Assembly: GCA_030673845.1 (NCBI GenBank)
Contig: JAUTCQ010000012.1
Coordinates: 62,001-126,000 of the forward strand
Source of the DNA: Verrucomicrobiota bacterium JB022
GTDB lineage: Bacteria; Verrucomicrobiota; Verrucomicrobiia; Opitutales; Oceanipulchritudinaceae
Reading direction: 5' to 3'
DNA: 64,000 nt
Made by a program: the position numbers and the translations under genes. This document shows positions 34,900-42,919 of this stretch, in pieces. Each line of letters opens with the position of its first letter. Position 1 is the stretch's first letter. Below the pieces are notes generated by a model, which saw only the letters and a list, made by a program, of their open reading frames with translations, searched no databases and had not been told where the DNA came from.

Positions 34900-37836
34900 A
34901 TGGCCCAGCCACCCGCCGCCTCACCCGAAGCCCTCGTCAACCGGCCGCCCGTCGACCTGGTCCGCCTCAGCAATCGTCTGAAGCAGAAGCTGCAGGGCGA
35001 AGTCCGCCTGGGGCCAGGAGCCAGCGCGCTCTATGCGACAGACAGCTCCAACTACCGCCTGCCACCGCTTGGAGTCGTCATCCCCAAAACGGTCGACGAC
35101 GTGGTGCACACGCTGGAGGTCGCGCGTGAGATGGGGGTGGCAATTACCTCGCGGGGCGGGGGAACCGGGCTGGCCGGGCAGACGGCCAACCATGGGCTGA
35201 TCCTGGATTTCTCAAAATACCTGCATCGCGTAACGGAGGTAAATGTGGAGGAGCGCTGGGCCCGGGTGGAGCCGGGTTGTGTGCTCGACACGCTGCAGCA
35301 TCAGGTGAAGCCGCACGGTCTGCGCTTTGGGCCCGACCCTTCCACGCACAACAACTGCAGCTTTGGCGGCATGATCGGCAACAATGCCTGCGGCACCCAC
35401 AGCGTGCTGGCGGCTTTTGAAGGCGAGGGCGCGCGGACGAGCGATCAGGTGATCGAGCTGGAAGTGCTCACTTACGATGGCCTGCGCCTCACCGTCGGCC
35501 GCACCCCCGAGCCGGAACTTGACGCAAAGATCCGAGCCGGAGGCCGCAGCGGCGAGATCTATGGCGGCCTCAAGCGTATCCGCGACCAGTATGGAGGCTT
35601 GATCCGCGAACGCTTCCCCGATATCCCGCGCCGCGTTTCGGGTTACAACCTCGACGATCTTTTACCCGGGCACGGTTGCCACGTCGCCCGTGCCCTCTGC
35701 GGCACCGAAGGCACCTGTGTGGTCGTGCTCAGCGCCAAGGTGCGCCTGTTGCCCGAGCCGAAAGAAAAGGCCATGCTGGTGCTGGGGTTCCCCGATATCG
35801 CCACCGCCGCCGACCATGTGCCGCTGGTGATGGAACATCGCCCAATGGCCTGCGAGGGGATGGACCAGCGCCTGCTCGGCGATATGGAGGTGAACGACCT
35901 GCACACCGAAGACATCCAGTATCTGCCCGACGGCCACGGTTGGCTGATTGTAGAATTTGGAGGCGATACGCGAGACGAGGCCAAGCAGAAAGCAAGCGCA
36001 CTGGAGCAGGCGTTGCAGAAGCAAAAAACGCCGCCTTCCACCGCGCTGTTTGACGACCCGGAGCAGCAAAAGCGGGTATGGGAGGGCCGCGAATCCGGTC
36101 TCGGCGCCACCGCACATATCCCCCACCAGGACGACACCTGGGAGGGGTGGGAAGACACGGCGGTGCCGCCGGAGAAACTGGGCGATTACCTGCGCGACTT
36201 CCGCAAGCTCTTCCAGAAATACGACTACGACGGGCCCTTTTACGGCCACTTTGGGCAAGGGCTCGTGCATACGCGCATCAACTTCCTGCTCAAGGACGAG
36301 CAAGGGATCGGAAAGTTTCGCCGGTTCCTCGAAGAAGGTGCGGATCTGGTCGTCAGCTATGGCGGCACGCTCTCGGGGGAACACGGCGACGGGCAGTCCA
36401 AGGCCGAACTGCTGGAAAAGATGTATGGCCCGGAGTTGATCCAAGCCTTCGCCGAATTCAAAGCGCTGTGGGATCCGGATAACGGCATGAACCCGCACAA
36501 GGTCGTCGACCCCTACCCGCTCGACAGCAAACTGCGACTGGGTGCCGGTTACCGGCCGCGCGAGCCCAAAACGCACTTCAAGTTTCCGCAGGACGACGGC
36601 AGCTTTGCGCAGGCCACCTTGCGCTGCGTGGGCGTCGGCAATTGCCGCAAGACGGAAAACGGGACGATGTGCCCCAGCTACATGGTAACGCGCGAAGAGC
36701 AGCACGCCACGCGCGGGCGAGCCCACCTGCTTTTCGAGTTGCTGCAGGGCGATGTGATCGGCCAGAACGGCTGGAAAGACGACACCGTCCACGAGGCCCT
36801 GAGCCTTTGTCTCGCCTGCAAGGCCTGCAAGAGCGAGTGCCCGGTGAATGTAGATATGGCCACCTACAAGGCCGAGTTTATGAGTCACTACTACGAGGGC
36901 CGTCTGCGCCCTCGCCCGGCCTACGCCATGGGCTACATCTACTGGTGGGCGCGCCTGGCTTCGAAGCTGCCGGGGCTGGCCAACTTTATGACGCAGGCCC
37001 CTGGGATTTCCACCTTGGCCAAAAAGACCGCAGGGCTCGCCACCGAGCGCCAGATGCCGCGCTTTGCCCGCCAGACCTTCCGCGCATGGTTTGAAAAGGA
37101 GCATCGGGAGCCGACAGATGCCGCCAGCCGCCCTGTCGCGCTGCTCTGGCCGGACACCTTCAACAATTTTTTGCTCCCCCATACGGCGCAGGCGATGGTC
37201 AAGGTGCTGGAGCACGTAGGCTACCGGGTCGTGCTGCCGCCGCAGACGCTCTGTTGCGGTCGACCGCTCTACGACTACGGCCTGCTCGATCGCGCAAAAA
37301 AGCTACTCTTCCAGACGATGGAGGTGCTGCGCCCACAACTGGAGGACGACAGCGTGATCGTCGGCATCGAGCCGAGTTGCCTCACGGTCTTTCGTGACGA
37401 GCTGCAGAATCTCTTCCCCCACCACGAGGATGCCCGACGCCTCGGCAAGCGCGTCTTCACGTTGGCGGAGTTCCTGCAAAAAATGGTGCCCGATGCGGCG
37501 CTGCCTCAGATCAGGCGCAAGGCCTTGGTCCATCGCCACTGCCACCACCAATCTATCTTGAAGTTCCACCACGACCAGAAGCTGCTGGAGCGCCTGGGGC
37601 TGGATTTCGAGGTGCTCGACAGTGGTTGTTGCGGCATGGCGGGCTCCTTTGGCTTTGAGGCCGACAACTACGCAGTGTCGGTGGCGGCGGGCGAGCGCGT
37701 GCTCTTGCCACGCGTGCGTGCAGCCAAGCCAGATACGCTGATCATCGCCGACGGCTTCTCCTGTCGCGAGCAGATCCTGCAGCTGACCGACCGCGAACCC
37801 AAGCATGTGGCCGAAGTAATTGCGGAAGCGCTTTGA
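34900..37836 (+). CDS. FAD and Fe-S D-lactate/2-hydroxyacid dehydrogenase-like protein
   Basis: This is a 978-residue protein with an FAD-binding type 4 domain (about 50-270; ITSRGGGTGLAGQ near 85, NNCSFGGMIGNNACGTHS near 150), an FAD-linked C-terminal domain (to about 560, HGDGQSKAELL), a 4Fe-4S part (about 600-660: VGNCRKTENGTMCPSY and CLACKACKSECP), and a C-terminal CCG domain (TLCCGRPLYDYG near 790, DSGCCGMAGSFG near 908). This order matches long FAD/Fe-S D-lactate dehydrogenases that pass electrons to quinone. It starts four bases after the enolase-superfamily gene. Glycolate or another 2-hydroxy acid could be the substrate. Confidence 0.9.
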   Translation: MAQPPAASPEALVNRPPVDLVRLSNRLKQKLQGEVRLGPGASALYATDSSNYRLPPLGVVIPKTVDDVVHTLEVAREMGVAITSRGGGTGLAGQTANHGLILDFSKYLHRVTEVNVEERWARVEPGCVLDTLQHQVKPHGLRFGPDPSTHNNCSFGGMIGNNACGTHSVLAAFEGEGARTSDQVIELEVLTYDGLRLTVGRTPEPELDAKIRAGGRSGEIYGGLKRIRDQYGGLIRERFPDIPRRVSGYNLDDLLPGHGCHVARALCGTEGTCVVVLSAKVRLLPEPKEKAMLVLGFPDIATAADHVPLVMEHRPMACEGMDQRLLGDMEVNDLHTEDIQYLPDGHGWLIVEFGGDTRDEAKQKASALEQALQKQKTPPSTALFDDPEQQKRVWEGRESGLGATAHIPHQDDTWEGWEDTAVPPEKLGDYLRDFRKLFQKYDYDGPFYGHFGQGLVHTRINFLLKDEQGIGKFRRFLEEGADLVVSYGGTLSGEHGDGQSKAELLEKMYGPELIQAFAEFKALWDPDNGMNPHKVVDPYPLDSKLRLGAGYRPREPKTHFKFPQDDGSFAQATLRCVGVGNCRKTENGTMCPSYMVTREEQHATRGRAHLLFELLQGDVIGQNGWKDDTVHEALSLCLACKACKSECPVNVDMATYKAEFMSHYYEGRLRPRPAYAMGYIYWWARLASKLPGLANFMTQAPGISTLAKKTAGLATERQMPRFARQTFRAWFEKEHREPTDAASRPVALLWPDTFNNFLLPHTAQAMVKVLEHVGYRVVLPPQTLCCGRPLYDYGLLDRAKKLLFQTMEVLRPQLEDDSVIVGIEPSCLTVFRDELQNLFPHHEDARRLGKRVFTLAEFLQKMVPDAALPQIRRKALVHRHCHHQSILKFHHDQKLLERLGLDFEVLDSGCCGMAGSFGFEADNYAVSVAAGERVLLPRVRAAKPDTLIIADGFSCREQILQLTDREPKHVAEVIAEAL

Positions 37837-38021
37837 GGGCAGGGAAGCCTGGGAAGCGTGATGCGGGGTCCCAAACCTCCCCATCGATTGGCGGAGGCGG
37901 CGCGTAAATGGCGCATGGAGGGTGACGGGCCTCTCCCCAAAGAAGGCGGTCGCACCCCTTGCAACCGTTGCGCGCACCTTGCGTGGGCCCGAAGAGCTCA
38001 CCTCCCCCCTCACTCCCCCCC

Positions 38022-40811
38022 ATGGACTCCCACCGTTTCAAGGCGCTGGCTGTATTGGCCTGCGCTCCGCTGCCATTGTCGGCGGCACCCGTGCCCATTT
38101 TCAGCAGCACCGCATCGGTCCACGACCCTTCCATTGTGCAGGATGGCGAATACTATTACGTCTTCGGCTCGCACGCCGCCTCCGCCTGGTCGCCCGACCT
38201 GATAAACTGGTATCAATATTCGACCCACGTCGCGGTCGGCAACCCGCTCTTTCCCGATCCCTTCACGGAGCTGTCCGAAGCCTTTGACTGGACTGGCGCT
38301 GATACGCTGTGGGCTCCCGATGTTTACCAGCTACCCGACGGCACCTGGGCCTACTACTACTGCGCGTCCGAAGGCTCGTCGCCGCGGGGCCTTACCGGAA
38401 TTGCCGAATCCGACACCGTACTGGGTCCTTACACCGATCGCGGTGTCCTCCTGCGCTCGGGCATGTGGGGGCAGGTAAGCCCCGACGGCACCATCTACGA
38501 CGCCACACGCCACCCGCATGCGGTCGACCCTGCAATGTTCAACGACCCAAGCGGCGGACTCTGGATGGCCTATGGATCCTATTCGGGCGGCATCTTTGTG
38601 ATGGAGATGGACCGCAACACCGGCGTGCAGCTCGATGGTCAAGGCTACGGCACCAAGATCATGGGCGGCAACCATGCCCGGATCGAAGGGGCTTATGTGG
38701 TCTACCACCCGGAGACCCAGTATTACTACATGTTCGTCTCCTTCGGCGGGCTGGGAGCCGACGGGGCTTACAATATCCGCGTGGCGCGTTCGACGACCCC
38801 CGAAGGCCCCTATTTCGATGCGGCAGGCCAGGATATGATCGCAGCCAAGGGGGCTGCGGGCACGATCTTCGACGATGTCTCCATTGCACCCTACGGGGCC
38901 AAGCTGATGGGCAATTACCAATTCCTGCATGCGGAGGGTGAGCCCTACACCACCAGCCGCGGATATGTTTCGCCCGGTCACAACTCCGTGCTGCACGATG
39001 CTGCCACGGGCAAGTGGTTCAACGTCTTCCATACCCGCTTTGTGGGGCGCGACGAGCAGCACGAGGTGCGCGTACATCAGGTGTTCTTTAGCGAAGACGG
39101 CTGGCCCGTGGTGGCGCCCCATCGCTACGCGGGTGAAACCATCGGTACCTACACGGCAGCCGACATCGCCGGCAGTTACAAGGTGATCCATCACGGCACC
39201 GATGTCTCCACCACGGTCAAGACTTCGACTGAGGTCGAGCTGCTGGCCAACGGCACGCTCTCCGGCACCAGCGGCACCTGGAGCTTGTCCGGCGATCACT
39301 ACATCACGATCACGATGGGCGGTGTGGCCTACAAGGGCGTCGTCTGCCGGATGTGGGACGACGATAACCGGATGTGGGTCGATACCTTCTCCGCGCTGGC
39401 GCCCAACAACGCCGCCATCTGGGGCAGCGCGGTGGCGATCCCGGAGAGAAGCGCGCCCTACACGCCCATCGACCTGACGCCCGTCGCGGCCCAAGCCATC
39501 GGCATCGGCGAGACGCTCGACCTCGTGCTCAGCGACCGGCAGGACGATACGCCCTATGTGCTCGAATATGCCCTGCGCGAAGCCCCTGCCGGCACCACCA
39601 TCAACCCGCTGACGGGGCAACTGACCTTTACCCCACTCCTCAGCCAGCAGGGCCAGACCTTTACCATCCGCGCGCAAGCGCATGACGTGCTGGAGCCGGA
39701 ATATACGGACGAGGTGACGTTCAACGTCTATGTGGGCGCGCCGATCGACGTGGCGCAGTCGACCGTCACCTTCACCGGCGAAGCCACGGGCGGCATTCTC
39801 GATCAGGACGGCACGCCCACCGGCTTCACCACCCGCCTTGGCGGCACCGGAGGCACCCTCGCTACCCACGACCCGAAACTGAACCTCGACACCACCGCCG
39901 AAGTGCTGGAAATCCGCTCCAGCCAGGCCGACTTTGCGGGTCAGGCGGGCATGGCGGGGCTCTCTGCACCGGGTCTGCGGCTCTCGGACTTCGGCTTTAC
40001 CGGCGATCAGGACTTCGTGATCCGGGCTGAGTTTGCCCCGGTCGTTGGCTTCGCATTTGTGGACCAGCTCGGCCTCTACGTCGGCACGGCCAGCACAAAC
40101 GTCACCCGCGCCGGTTTCATCCTTCTGGATGCTCCGCAGGCCTACTCGGCTCACACGCCCGGCACTCAAGACGCAGGTGCACATTTCTCGAGCTTTATCG
40201 ACGTCAGTGACGGCCTCTCGGTGGTGATTGCGCGCCAGAACGGCGCGTGGTCCTACTTCGTCGATGGCGTTTCCACCCACCCGACGACGGGCGAAGCGAC
40301 CTTCCTCAATGGCCAGAGCGACCTGACCTTCGGCGTCTTTGCCATCACGCCGCTGAATGCCGACGTGAAGACCGCGCAGCTGCAATCGCTCACCGTGATG
40401 ATCGAAAACGGGGATTCTTCACAGACCGACTGGGCCCAATGGGTGATCACGCACTTTGGGGCGAATCCCCTGCCGGCGGTGGCCGCGCAGGATGCCGACC
40501 CCGATGTCGACGGCCTGCCCAACCTGATCGAATACGCCACCGGGACCGATCCGATGGTGCCCGACGCCAATGGCGCGCTGCAGGCCTCATCAGCCAACGG
40601 CATGCTTTCGTTGAGCTTCGACCGCATCGCCGACCCGGCCTTGCGCTACTACATCGAGGCAAGCGATGACCCGACCATGGCCGAATGGCCCCATCAACTG
40701 TGGTCGAGCGCGGGCTCGGACAACGCTGCCGGTAAGGTGGCCCTGCCAGAAGTCGCCGCACCCAGCGACAGCGCCCGCTACTTCCGCCTGCGCGTGGAGA
40801 CGGTGGAATAA
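38022..40811 (+). CDS. Secreted glycoside hydrolase family 43 protein, arabinanase-like
   Basis: This is a 929-residue exported enzyme. A signal peptide ends near LSAAP (residue 21). The GH43 five-bladed propeller covers about 25-370: base Asp in SVHDPSIVQDGEYYYVFG near 36, Asp in HAVDPAMFND near 168, and acid Glu in RIEGAYVVYHP near 224, with FDDVSIAPYG. The arabinanase-type accessory domain at about 380-470 resembles those of endo-1,5-alpha-L-arabinanases. An Ig/cadherin-like domain, a LamG-like domain (near 620-790) and a W-x(n)-HF, DADPDVDGLPNLIEYATGTDP tail end it. A clear terminator follows. Arabinan as substrate is probable, not certain. Confidence 0.88.
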   Translation: MDSHRFKALAVLACAPLPLSAAPVPIFSSTASVHDPSIVQDGEYYYVFGSHAASAWSPDLINWYQYSTHVAVGNPLFPDPFTELSEAFDWTGADTLWAPDVYQLPDGTWAYYYCASEGSSPRGLTGIAESDTVLGPYTDRGVLLRSGMWGQVSPDGTIYDATRHPHAVDPAMFNDPSGGLWMAYGSYSGGIFVMEMDRNTGVQLDGQGYGTKIMGGNHARIEGAYVVYHPETQYYYMFVSFGGLGADGAYNIRVARSTTPEGPYFDAAGQDMIAAKGAAGTIFDDVSIAPYGAKLMGNYQFLHAEGEPYTTSRGYVSPGHNSVLHDAATGKWFNVFHTRFVGRDEQHEVRVHQVFFSEDGWPVVAPHRYAGETIGTYTAADIAGSYKVIHHGTDVSTTVKTSTEVELLANGTLSGTSGTWSLSGDHYITITMGGVAYKGVVCRMWDDDNRMWVDTFSALAPNNAAIWGSAVAIPERSAPYTPIDLTPVAAQAIGIGETLDLVLSDRQDDTPYVLEYALREAPAGTTINPLTGQLTFTPLLSQQGQTFTIRAQAHDVLEPEYTDEVTFNVYVGAPIDVAQSTVTFTGEATGGILDQDGTPTGFTTRLGGTGGTLATHDPKLNLDTTAEVLEIRSSQADFAGQAGMAGLSAPGLRLSDFGFTGDQDFVIRAEFAPVVGFAFVDQLGLYVGTASTNVTRAGFILLDAPQAYSAHTPGTQDAGAHFSSFIDVSDGLSVVIARQNGAWSYFVDGVSTHPTTGEATFLNGQSDLTFGVFAITPLNADVKTAQLQSLTVMIENGDSSQTDWAQWVITHFGANPLPAVAAQDADPDVDGLPNLIEYATGTDPMVPDANGALQASSANGMLSLSFDRIADPALRYYIEASDDPTMAEWPHQLWSSAGSDNAAGKVALPEVAAPSDSARYFRLRVETVE

Positions 40812-40832
40812 CGAAGGTTTCAGCAGGATTCA

Positions 40833-40869
40833 AAGCGGTTCAGGGAGATCTCTGAACCGCTTCTTTTTT
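40833..40869 (+). terminator. Rho-independent terminator of the GH43 gene
   Basis: AAGCGGTTCAG (40833-40843) pairs with CTGAACCGCTT (40852-40862), 11 pairs, followed by six T after a C (40864-40869). It is a strong intrinsic terminator 21 bases after the GH43 stop codon. Confidence 0.92.
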
Positions 40870-40917
40870 GGTCCTAACCAACATTGACAGATTATTTTGT
40901 CGGCCCATTTTAGAGGG

Positions 40918-41511
40918 ATGCTAGATCTTCAGGTGATTGAAGAGCCCGTGGCCGCCTCCTTGACAATGGATCCCATCAAGGCCCGAATTCTGGCCGAGCT
41001 GCGTGCGCCTGCCTCGGCGGCAGCATTGGCGCCTCGCGTGGGTCTGACGCGGCAAAAAGTCAATTACCACCTCAAGGCGCTGGAAGAGCACAAGCTGGTG
41101 GAGCCCGCCGAATCCCGCCAATGGGGAGGCATCACGGAGCGGGTGCTGGTAGCCAGCGCCTCGACCTACATTATCTCGCCCGCCGCCTTGGGCGACTTGG
41201 CCCCGGCCCCCGAGCGGCGCCCCGACAAGCTGCTGGCCAGCTACGTGGTAGCTTTGGCTTCCCGCATGGTGCAGGAGGTCGGGCGACTGTGGCGTCGCTC
41301 GCACGAGGAAAACAAACGACTCTTTACCTTCTCGCTCGATACCGTCATCCGCTTCCGCTCGCCTGCCGAGCGCACCGCCTTTACCGAAGAACTGACGCAA
41401 GCAGTTTCAGAACTCGCCTCCCGCTACCACGCCGAGCAGGCGGGCGCGCGGCCCCACCGGCTCGTGGTTGCTGCGTATCCCGCCCCACAAGAAACCTCTC
41501 ACTCATCGTAG
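40918..41511 (+). CDS. ArsR-like winged-helix transcriptional regulator
   Basis: This is a 197-residue DNA-binding protein. The winged helix is at about residues 20-90: PIKARILAELRAPASAAALA then VGLTRQKVNYHLKALEEHKLVEPA, the recognition helix and wing of the ArsR/HTH_20 type. The rest (about 95-190) has SYVVALASRMVQEVGRLWRR and LFTFSLDTVIRFRSP, a helical dimer or ligand region, with no Cys-pair metal site. I chose the ATG at 40918; an in-frame TTG at 40897 would add seven residues, and the AGAGGG before the ATG is unusually close. Its target is not evident; RtcB is convergent, not divergent. Confidence 0.84.
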   Translation: MLDLQVIEEPVAASLTMDPIKARILAELRAPASAAALAPRVGLTRQKVNYHLKALEEHKLVEPAESRQWGGITERVLVASASTYIISPAALGDLAPAPERRPDKLLASYVVALASRMVQEVGRLWRRSHEENKRLFTFSLDTVIRFRSPAERTAFTEELTQAVSELASRYHAEQAGARPHRLVVAAYPAPQETSHSS

Positions 41512-41559
41512 AGCGACGTCACTCTGGAAGACCCTTCCCGGCAGCTGAATAACGAGCGC

Positions 41560-41591
41560 AAAAAAGAGGTGGGCGTGATGACGCTCACCTC
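41560..41591 (-). terminator. Rho-independent terminator of rtcB
   Basis: On the minus strand GAGGTGAGCGT (41591-41581) and ACGCCCACCTC (41576-41566) make an 11-pair stem with one G-U, followed by six T (41565-41560). It ends rtcB and may also block read-through from the regulator gene. Confidence 0.85.
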
Positions 41592-41605
41592 GATTACTTT
41601 CAGGC

Positions 41606-42808
41606 TCAATCTTCCGGGCGTTCTCCGGCCGGGGCCATCTTGACGATCCGCGGGTGGAAGGCCGCAAAGGTCTCGACGAGGTCTTGCTGCTCGGCCATCA
41701 CTTCGTCGATGTCCTTATAGACAAACGGCACTTCGTCCAGTCCGGCTGAGATCAGGTGCACCCCGCGCTCGGTCAGGAGCTGGCGAGCATCGGCCCAGTT
41801 GAGCGACTTCCTGGCCTTTGTGCGGCTCATCACGCGGCCGGCACCGTGTGAGGCGCTGCAGAGGGATTCCGGCTGCCCCTTGCCCATTACAATGTAGGCG
41901 GGGCTGGCCATGGTGCCAGGGATGATGCCGAGCACGCCCGCGTGGGCGGGCGTGGCACCCTTGCGGTGCACGACCACCTCGCGGCCTTCGTGCACTTCCT
42001 TCCAGGCGAAGTTGTGAGGGTTTTCGAGGTCGAGCAGCACCTCGGCCCCCAGGTTGCCGGCCATTGCGCGGTGAATGCAGGCGTGGTTGGCGGCGGCGTA
42101 ATGCCCCATCAGCTCCATCGCGGCCCAGTATTCCTGCCCTTCGTGCGTATCCAGCCCCAGCCAGCTGAGGAAGCGGAGGCGCTCCGGGATGTCCGGGTGC
42201 TGGCTCTTGGCCAGCTTGCTGTAATGGTCGCAGACGGCCGCCCCGGTCCCACGGCTTCCGCTGTGCGAGAGCAGCGCCAGGTATTTCCCCGGTGCCAGCC
42301 CCGCCCGAGCGTCTTGAATGATCAACTCTCCAAACTCGACGAAGTGGTTACCGCTCCCGCTGGTCCCAAGCTGGCCCCACGCGCGGTCCTTGTTCTGGTG
42401 GGTGATCGGCGATACGCTCCAGTCGCGGTCCATTACGTCATGTAGGTGGCGGCGCTTGAACTTGGCCCCCACCCCAAACTGGGTCTCACGCTCCAAGGCA
42501 TCACGCAGGCGCTTGCGGCCCACTTCGTCTTTCAGCGTCTCGACCGGCAAGTCCAGCACGGTCATCTTCATGCGGCAGGCGATGTCGACCCCCACGGCGT
42601 AGGGGATGACGGCGTTTTCTGTCGCCAGCACCCCACCGATGGGCAAGCCGTAACCGAGGTGGGCATCCGGCATCAGGGCCCCACGAACGGAAATCGGCAG
42701 CTCGGCCGCGTCGGCGATCTGTTGCAACGACTCCGGCTCCAGGTCCTTACCCCAGATGCGAACGGGAGCGGCCTGAGCGCGGGGCGTAAAGGGATAGGCG
42801 TGCTTCAT
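41606..42808 (-). CDS. rtcB: RtcB-family RNA ligase
   Basis: This is a 400-residue GTP/Mn-dependent RNA-splicing ligase-like enzyme that joins RNA 2',3'-cyclic phosphate and 5'-OH ends during RNA repair. Active-site pieces are visible: the metal Cys in YAVGVDIACRMKM (near residue 78; DIACR replaces the more common DIGCG), GSGNHFVEFG, LLSHSGSRGTG, ANHACIHRAM, and the guanylylated His in CSASHGAGRVMSR near 327. The shorter length and the DIACRM variant suggest the RtcB2-like branch. It stands alone between a terminator and the TonB receptor gene; no archease or RtcA neighbour is visible, and the regulator on the other side is convergent. Confidence 0.9.
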   Translation of the reverse strand: MKHAYPFTPRAQAAPVRIWGKDLEPESLQQIADAAELPISVRGALMPDAHLGYGLPIGGVLATENAVIPYAVGVDIACRMKMTVLDLPVETLKDEVGRKRLRDALERETQFGVGAKFKRRHLHDVMDRDWSVSPITHQNKDRAWGQLGTSGSGNHFVEFGELIIQDARAGLAPGKYLALLSHSGSRGTGAAVCDHYSKLAKSQHPDIPERLRFLSWLGLDTHEGQEYWAAMELMGHYAAANHACIHRAMAGNLGAEVLLDLENPHNFAWKEVHEGREVVVHRKGATPAHAGVLGIIPGTMASPAYIVMGKGQPESLCSASHGAGRVMSRTKARKSLNWADARQLLTERGVHLISAGLDEVPFVYKDIDEVMAEQQDLVETFAAFHPRIVKMAPAGERPED

Positions 42809-42856
42809 GGCTCTTCCACATCTTTGGGAGTGGAGCCCACGATGCCAACCAGTAAC

Positions 42857-42886
42857 AAAAAGGACGACCCCACCACAGGGTCGCCC
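42857..42886 (-). terminator. Rho-independent terminator of the second TonB receptor gene
   Basis: On the minus strand GGGCGACCC (42886-42878) pairs with GGGTCGTCC (42870-42862), nine positions with one mismatch, followed by five T (42861-42857). It lies 34 bases after the receptor stop codon. Confidence 0.85.
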
Positions 42887-42919
42887 TTGCTCTCAAGTCA
42901 GTTCCAGGCGTTTGCGCGA

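Noticed and set aside
38331-40385. A 684-codon minus-strand frame opposite the GH43 gene
   Set aside because: Shadow frame; the GH43 active-site residues on the plus strand settle the coding strand.
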